A DNA stretch of 20,213 nucleotides from an uncultured Arenimonas sp. (GTDB taxonomy: Bacteria > Pseudomonadota > Gammaproteobacteria > Xanthomonadales > Xanthomonadaceae): NCBI GenBank assembly GCA_946480565.1, contig CAMLKR010000027.1, positions 1-20,213 of the forward strand. Direction: 5' to 3'. The position numbers and the translations under genes are program-made. This document shows, piece by piece, positions 16,597 through 20,213 of this stretch (position 1 is its first letter; every line of letters starts with the position of its first letter). Under the pieces are notes generated by a model, which worked only from the letters and a program-made list of their open reading frames with translations, made no database searches and was not told the origin of the DNA.

Positions 16597-17055
16597 TCAC
16601 AATCCGATCCGGATCCGCCGGAGCAGCTGCATCCAGCCGCGGGGATGGCGCAGGAACGCCCGGCGCACGCGCGTGGGGTTGAAGAAGGCGACACGCTCGA
16701 CGGCGCGACCCTGCACGAAGCGGAAGCGGTCGACATTCCGCCATGTCACCCGCTCCCTGCCGATGGTGGCGCGGAAGCTCATCTCGATGAAAAGGCTGTC
16801 GTGGCGCCAGGCCCAGTCGTGGACGTCCGCGACCAGGTCCGGCAGCACCACGAAGGTCCGGCGGAAGGCTTCGTGGCCGGCGGCGCGGCCCTCGGTCGTC
16901 TTCAGTCCCGGTGCGACCAGGCGGATGTCCGGGCTCATCAGGCGCATGAAGTCCGGCAGCCGGCGGACGCCGCCGCGCCAGACGTCCGCGAACGCGGCGA
17001 CCCATTCCTCGGGGCTGCCCTGGCGGCCGGAATCGGTGTCGACGATGAGGTGCAT
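16597..17055 (-). CDS. SnoaL-like / NTF2-fold protein
   Basis: 152 residues. The pattern SPEEWVAAFADVWRGG...LPDFMRLMSPDIRLVAPG, then HEAFRRTFVVLPDLVADVHDWAWRHDSLFIEMSFRATIG and WRNVDRFRFVQGRAVERVAFFNP, fits a polyketide-cyclase/SnoaL-like NTF2 fold. These are small cone-shaped barrels that may bind or isomerise hydrophobic substrates. Here the C-terminus carries an extra basic stretch (130-150, RVRRAFLRHPRGWMQLLRRIR). ATG 17055 has GGAAC about 8 nt upstream. It is first of four small minus-strand genes and is separated by about 200 bp from the M56 gene, so it probably has its own promoter, which I could not identify. No specific reaction can be claimed. Confidence 0.82.
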   Translation of the reverse strand: MHLIVDTDSGRQGSPEEWVAAFADVWRGGVRRLPDFMRLMSPDIRLVAPGLKTTEGRAAGHEAFRRTFVVLPDLVADVHDWAWRHDSLFIEMSFRATIGRERVTWRNVDRFRFVQGRAVERVAFFNPTRVRRAFLRHPRGWMQLLRRIRIGL

Positions 17056-17254
17056 GGGCGGTGGTTCCTGGTACCCGACGCCGGCGTTCCGGGTGGGAGG
17101 AGGCCAGTCTCCGGCTCACCCGGTCGGGCGGACAAGGCGGCGCAGGGCCATGCGGCGGAACATTCCCGCCAGCGCGATCCCGGCCGTGGCACCGCGGCCG
17201 CCCCGAGGCACACATCGGCCGGAGCCGGGGCTTTCGAGCGCGGTGGCGGTCCGG

Positions 17255-19561
17255 TCAGCCGGCGGCGTAGAAGCGGTCCAGCGCTTTTTCCGCCTGCCCA
17301 CGCTCGTAGTCGCCCAGGCCGCGGGCGGCGGCGCGGTAGCGTTCGATCAGCGCGGCGTCGTTGGGCATGCGCCGGGCCAGCGCCTCGAGCACCTGCCGCG
17401 CTTCGAAGTCGCTGCCGATGTCGGCCAGCGAGGCCAGCACGCCGGTCGCCAGCGGCTCGTCCACCGGGCCCGCCTCGACCAGCGCCACCAGCGCCTCGCG
17501 GTGCTCGAAGTCCGAGCCGATGCCGCCGACGGCGCGCAGCCAGGCCGCCAGCGTCGCGGCGTCGGCGCGGGTGCCGGGCGCGGCCTGTTCCAGCACCTGG
17601 CGCAGTTCGAAGTCGCTGTCGATGTCGGCGGCGCTTTCCAGCGCCAGCTGCACGGCGCCCGGCATGTCCTGGCTGCGCTCGATCAGCGCCTCGAGCACGC
17701 GGCGGTGCTCGAAGTCGCTGCCGATCGTCGCCAGCGCACGCTGCCAGGCCGGCAGCGCGGCGCCCGACATCGGCTGGGTCTCGACGAAGTGGCGCAGCAG
17801 TTCGGCCAGTTCGAAGTCCGAACCGATGTCCACGGCCAGGGCCAGCACCTGGGCCTGATGCGCGGGCGTGAGCTTCTGATGGTCGAAGGCGGCCTGCAGG
17901 GCCTGCCGGACCTCGAAGTCGGAGCCGATGCCCTTGGCCGCGGCCAGCGCGCGCTGCAGCTGGGCGGCGTCGAGCGCCGCGTTCTCGAACAGCACCTCGA
18001 GGTAGCGGCGCGTGGCGTAGTCGGACTCGATCAGGGCGATCTCGGCCAGCAGCGCGTCGGCGCCGCCTCGGGCCAGGAAACGTTTGCCGCGCGCCTCGGC
18101 GTCGATGCCGGTCTCGCGCAGGATGCGCGGCAGCGCCGCGGCCAGCCAGGCGCGGCCGGCGGCGTCGAGCGGCGCGGCGTCGCCGTCCACTTCGTAGTCG
18201 CGCACGATCTTGCCGTCCACGCCGTGGAAGAGGATGGCGCGGCTGACGCCGTCGCGGGTTTCCCGGATCTGCAGGCGGGCGCCGGCGCCGAGCGTGGCCA
18301 CGTCGGTTTCGGCGGCGTTGAAGCCGACCTTGCCGCGCAGGTTCACCTGCAGCTGGACGCCGTCGTCGCTGGCGCGATAGCTGTAGCTGTCGCCGCTGGT
18401 GAAGATGTTCTCGAACCAGCCGCCAGCCGCCAGGGCCGGCGGCGCATAGGTGGACACGGCCAGGCCGGGCAGCGCGACGGCGGCGGCCAGGGCGAGGGTG
18501 AGGGCAGTGCGGCGCACGGCCGGCGACAGGGAGCGCGGGTTCATCGGAAGGTCCTCCAGCAGGTTCTGGACGCGGCGGACCACCGGACCGGCATCGCCGG
18601 CCATGGCCACCGCGAGGGCGGGGTGCGCGGCGCGGGCGCCGGCGTGGGAAAGACAGGCCGCCAGGCATTCGGCCAGCGGGCGGCCGCTGCCCAGGCGCTG
18701 GGCGGCGTGCGCGTCGCAGGCGTCTTCGGCCAGGGCTTCGAGCCGGCGCACGGCGTGGCGTGCCAGCGGATGGAAGGCCAGCAGCAGCAGGACCATGCGC
18801 TGCAGCAGGCGCCAGGCCGGATCGCGGCGGTGCAGGTGGGCGATTTCATGCGCCAGCAGGGCGCGCTGCTGCGCCTCGGGCATCGCGGCGGCCCAGGCCG
18901 GCAGCAGCACGGTGCCGCCCGGCAGGACCATGGGGCTGGCGATGGCGGCGTGGCCGCGCAGCGGCGGTGGCGACAGGCCGAAACCACGCGCCAGTTCGGT
19001 GGCGTGGCGGTGAAGCGTCGAGGCCGCGGGCAGCGGCAGGCTCTGCCGGCGCAGGCGGCGCAGGGCCAGCAGCTGGCGGCCCAGCCGCAGCGCCGCCAGG
19101 CCGGTCACCAGCGCCCAGAGCGCCAGCAGGGCGGCGGCGAGCGCGGACGGAAGCGGCACGACGGTGCCCGGCGCGTCGGCGGTTTCCGTGCGCGGGAGGT
19201 TTGTCGCCGACGGCGCCGGGGGCGGCATCACGGCGTCGCCGAGGGCGGCGGTGTCCGAGGTGGCGGCGCTGGCGCGCGGCGTCGGCAGCTGGGCGGGATG
19301 CAGGGCCAGCGGCCGGTGCGCGGCGTTGGTGCGGGACGCGGCCGTCGTGTCGGGCGACAGCGTGGCCAGGTCCAGCCGGGGCGCGAACTGCAGCCCGGTC
19401 GAGACCAGCGCGCCGAACAGCGCGATGCGCCAGGCCAGTTCGGCCACGCCGGAATGGCGCAGCCAGCCGAAACGTTCGACCAGCCAGGCCGCGCCCAGCA
19501 GCAGGCTGGCGTGCAGCACGAAGGTCAGCCCCAGCGACAGGACCAGGTCGAGGCCGCTCAT
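17255..19561 (-). CDS. M56 (BlaR1/MecR1-like) membrane metallopeptidase with extracytoplasmic SDFE-repeat domain
   Basis: 768 residues. Four membrane segments (about 7-28, 40-60, 141-158, 352-370) enclose a cytoplasmic gluzincin domain with LLAHEIAHLHRRD (zinc ligands H238, H242; base E239) and EDACDAHAAQRL (probable third ligand E279). This is the M56 family, which on sensing an envelope signal cleaves the partner repressor. The C-terminal part (371-768) is extracytoplasmic. First comes a beta-rich stretch (about 381-460), then helical repeats with SD[FY]-type motifs at 513, 547, 581, 615, 649, 683 and 717, exactly 34 residues apart, and a weaker one at 750. There is no penicillin-binding domain, so a beta-lactam is unlikely to be sensed directly by this protein. 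ATG 19561 overlaps the BlaI-family stop (ATGA), showing translational coupling. Confidence 0.93.
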   Translation of the reverse strand: MSGLDLVLSLGLTFVLHASLLLGAAWLVERFGWLRHSGVAELAWRIALFGALVSTGLQFAPRLDLATLSPDTTAASRTNAAHRPLALHPAQLPTPRASAATSDTAALGDAVMPPPAPSATNLPRTETADAPGTVVPLPSALAAALLALWALVTGLAALRLGRQLLALRRLRRQSLPLPAASTLHRHATELARGFGLSPPPLRGHAAIASPMVLPGGTVLLPAWAAAMPEAQQRALLAHEIAHLHRRDPAWRLLQRMVLLLLAFHPLARHAVRRLEALAEDACDAHAAQRLGSGRPLAECLAACLSHAGARAAHPALAVAMAGDAGPVVRRVQNLLEDLPMNPRSLSPAVRRTALTLALAAAVALPGLAVSTYAPPALAAGGWFENIFTSGDSYSYRASDDGVQLQVNLRGKVGFNAAETDVATLGAGARLQIRETRDGVSRAILFHGVDGKIVRDYEVDGDAAPLDAAGRAWLAAALPRILRETGIDAEARGKRFLARGGADALLAEIALIESDYATRRYLEVLFENAALDAAQLQRALAAAKGIGSDFEVRQALQAAFDHQKLTPAHQAQVLALAVDIGSDFELAELLRHFVETQPMSGAALPAWQRALATIGSDFEHRRVLEALIERSQDMPGAVQLALESAADIDSDFELRQVLEQAAPGTRADAATLAAWLRAVGGIGSDFEHREALVALVEAGPVDEPLATGVLASLADIGSDFEARQVLEALARRMPNDAALIERYRAAARGLGDYERGQAEKALDRFYAAG
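17303..18031 (-). repeat. Coding tandem repeat, 34 residues (102 bp) x 7 plus one degenerate
   Basis: The encoded motif I-x-SD-[FY]-[EA]-x-R-x-x-L recurs with serines at residues 513, 547, 581, 615, 649, 683 and 717, six consecutive intervals of exactly 34. A degenerate GDYERGQAEKAL occurs at 750. At DNA level the plus strand shows recurrent TCGAAGTC(G/C)...CCGAT blocks every 102 bp, but the spacer residues differ widely. The repeats are therefore old rather than recent slippage products. Confidence 0.9.
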
Positions 19562-19953
19562 GGTTTGCGCTCCGGTTTGGCGGCCAGCAGGGCCTGCACG
19601 CGCTCTATGTCGCCGGGCGCGACTTCCTTCTCGCTGACCAGATGCGCCAGCAGGGCGTTCGGATCGCCGCGGAACAGGCTCTGGATCAGGTCGCCGACCA
19701 TGGAGCGGCGCACCTGCGATTCGTCCACCAGCGCGCGATAGACCAGCTGCCGGCCGTCGCGGCGCGCATCCACCAGGCCACGCTTGCCCAGCCGGGTCAG
19801 CACGGTGGCGACGGTGGTGTGGGCCAGGCCGCGCGAGGTCACCAGGGCCGCGGCCACGTCGGCCACGCTGGCCTCGCCGCGCCAGAGCACGCGCATGACG
19901 TCGAGCTGCAGCTCGCTCAGGGCGATGTCTTCGGTGTGTGGCTCGCGGGCCAT
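19558..19953 (-). CDS. BlaI/MecI/CopY-family transcriptional repressor
   Basis: 131-residue winged-helix repressor. The N-terminal domain (about 11-77) has LSELQLDVMRVLW, ASVADVAAAL, the recognition helix HTTVATVLTRLGKRGLV, and a wing (RRDGRQLVYRALV). The C-terminal helices (about 80-125) would form the dimer. Members are normally inactivated by cleavage by the cognate M56 protease, which is encoded directly downstream with a 4-bp overlap. ATG 19953 is preceded by GAGGAAAG, an excellent Shine-Dalgarno. A twin ACAnnTGT operator (19963-19988) abuts and slightly overlaps that site, so negative autoregulation of the pair is likely. Other targets may include the divergent gene beginning at 20132. 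Confidence 0.94.
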   Translation of the reverse strand: MAREPHTEDIALSELQLDVMRVLWRGEASVADVAAALVTSRGLAHTTVATVLTRLGKRGLVDARRDGRQLVYRALVDESQVRRSMVGDLIQSLFRGDPNALLAHLVSEKEVAPGDIERVQALLAAKPERKP

Positions 19954-19962
19954 GGCTTTCCT

Positions 19963-19988
19963 CTACAGGTGTCGTACGACAGTTGTAG
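19963..19988. promoter_or_regulatory. BlaI-type operator: 26-bp near-perfect palindrome with two ACAnnTGT boxes
   Basis: CTACA...TGTAG outer ends flank a perfect core TGTCGTACGACA, with 11 of 13 positions symmetric. It also reads as two side-by-side ACAnnTGT boxes, ACAGGTGT (19965-19972) and ACAGTTGT (19979-19986), 14 bp apart. ACAnnTGT flanked by T/A is the known BlaI/MecI operator core. It ends at the GAGGAAAG ribosome-binding site of the repressor gene, and TACAAC (minus, 19987-19982) could be an overlapped -10. Confidence 0.8.
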
Positions 19989-20131
19989 AAGATGGACGGC
20001 GGGGAAACACGGGCCGGAAGTCATGGGTGATCCGGGTTCCTGCCCCCGGTCTCCGGCCCCGGGCGGGTTCGGACCGCTGCCCGGGCGTGGACCGGTGTGA
20101 TGATGTCCGCGCCTTGGCGAATCACCTCGGC

Positions 20132-20213
20132 ATGGACACCGCCACCGCCCCGATGCCCCGCCCCGCCGACACCGCCGACTTCGAGCGCCTGCTCGCCGAC
20201 CATCCCGGCATCG
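20132..20213 (+). CDS. 5' fragment of a gene, possibly glutamine synthetase family
   Basis: ATG 20132 opens 27 codons to the window edge with a Pro/Thr-rich leader followed by DFERLLADHPGI. That phrase resembles the start of glutamine synthetase/PuuA-type proteins, where such a segment precedes the first strand, but the fragment is too short to be sure. No strong Shine-Dalgarno is visible, and an internal ATG at codon 8 is an alternative start. It is divergent from the BlaI-family gene across about 178 bp that contain the operator. Confidence 0.4.
   Translation, partial: MDTATAPMPRPADTADFERLLADHPGI

Noticed and set aside
17116..17254. Small minus-strand frame between the M56 and SnoaL-like genes
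   Set aside because: A short Arg-rich translation (GMFRRMALRRLVRPTG at its end) with no ribosome-binding site or recognisable family.
17255..19561. Beta-lactam resistance sensor (true BlaR1)
   Set aside because: The protease part fits, but the outer domain is a repeat region with no penicillin-binding motifs, so I do not call it a beta-lactam receptor.
16673..19741. Plus-strand 1022-codon open frame over the M56 gene
   Set aside because: Gln/Gly/Arg-rich shadow; the minus strand carries clear M56 and BlaI-family proteins.

Overview
The window is GC-rich, tightly packed bacterial DNA. Gene content and style suggest a gammaproteobacterium of the Xanthomonadaceae/Lysobacteraceae type (Lysobacter or Luteimonas-like). 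The pointers are very high third-position GC, GGGGTCAGAG-type and GTGGGAGC-type intergenic repeats, a fused indolepyruvate:ferredoxin oxidoreductase, and a BlaI/M56 pair. This assignment is inferred from sequence style and was not searched. I see no rRNA, tRNA, CRISPR array, insertion sequence or phage gene.

Region 1 (1-3823, minus strand) is a c-di-GMP signalling pair. A REC-EAL response-regulator phosphodiesterase lies 8 bp upstream of a hybrid sensor histidine kinase that runs off the left edge just as an Hpt-like segment begins. This resembles the RocR/RocS or Vie type of arrangement.

Region 2 (4198-8446, plus strand) is a run of three genes: a secreted SGNH/GDSL esterase, an unrecognised proline-rich single-pass membrane protein, and an Lnt-like N-acyltransferase with an extra C-terminal part of about 300 residues. 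Together they could act on acyl groups in the envelope. This is the least conventional gene set in the window.

Region 3 (8572-12096, plus) is a large single-chain 2-oxoacid (indolepyruvate):ferredoxin oxidoreductase behind a clean TATAAT box. It is followed by a nested cluster of direct and inverted repeats that includes a perfect 27-bp-stem hairpin, placed between convergent genes.

Region 4 (12227-17055) holds small signalling and stress-type genes. These are a stand-alone EAL protein with an N-terminal CxxC, an FtrA/GlxA-like AraC regulator with a DJ-1/PfpI domain, a divergent free-standing DJ-1/PfpI protein, and four small minus-strand genes (SnoaL-like, rhodanese, YciI-like, ABM-like). 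They look like a detoxification or stress neighbourhood, but no single pathway is evident.

Region 5 (17255-19988, minus) is a BlaI-family repressor translationally coupled to an M56 (BlaR1-like) membrane metallopeptidase. A twin ACAnnTGT operator overlaps the leader. The extracytoplasmic part of the M56 protein carries seven SD[FY]-type repeats spaced exactly 34 residues apart, with a weaker eighth, instead of a beta-lactam-binding domain. A divergent partial gene, possibly of the glutamine synthetase family, starts at 20132 and runs off the right edge.

Many long open frames opposite these genes (for example 162-2630 plus, 3820-5796 minus, 8443-10929 minus) are GC-driven shadows.
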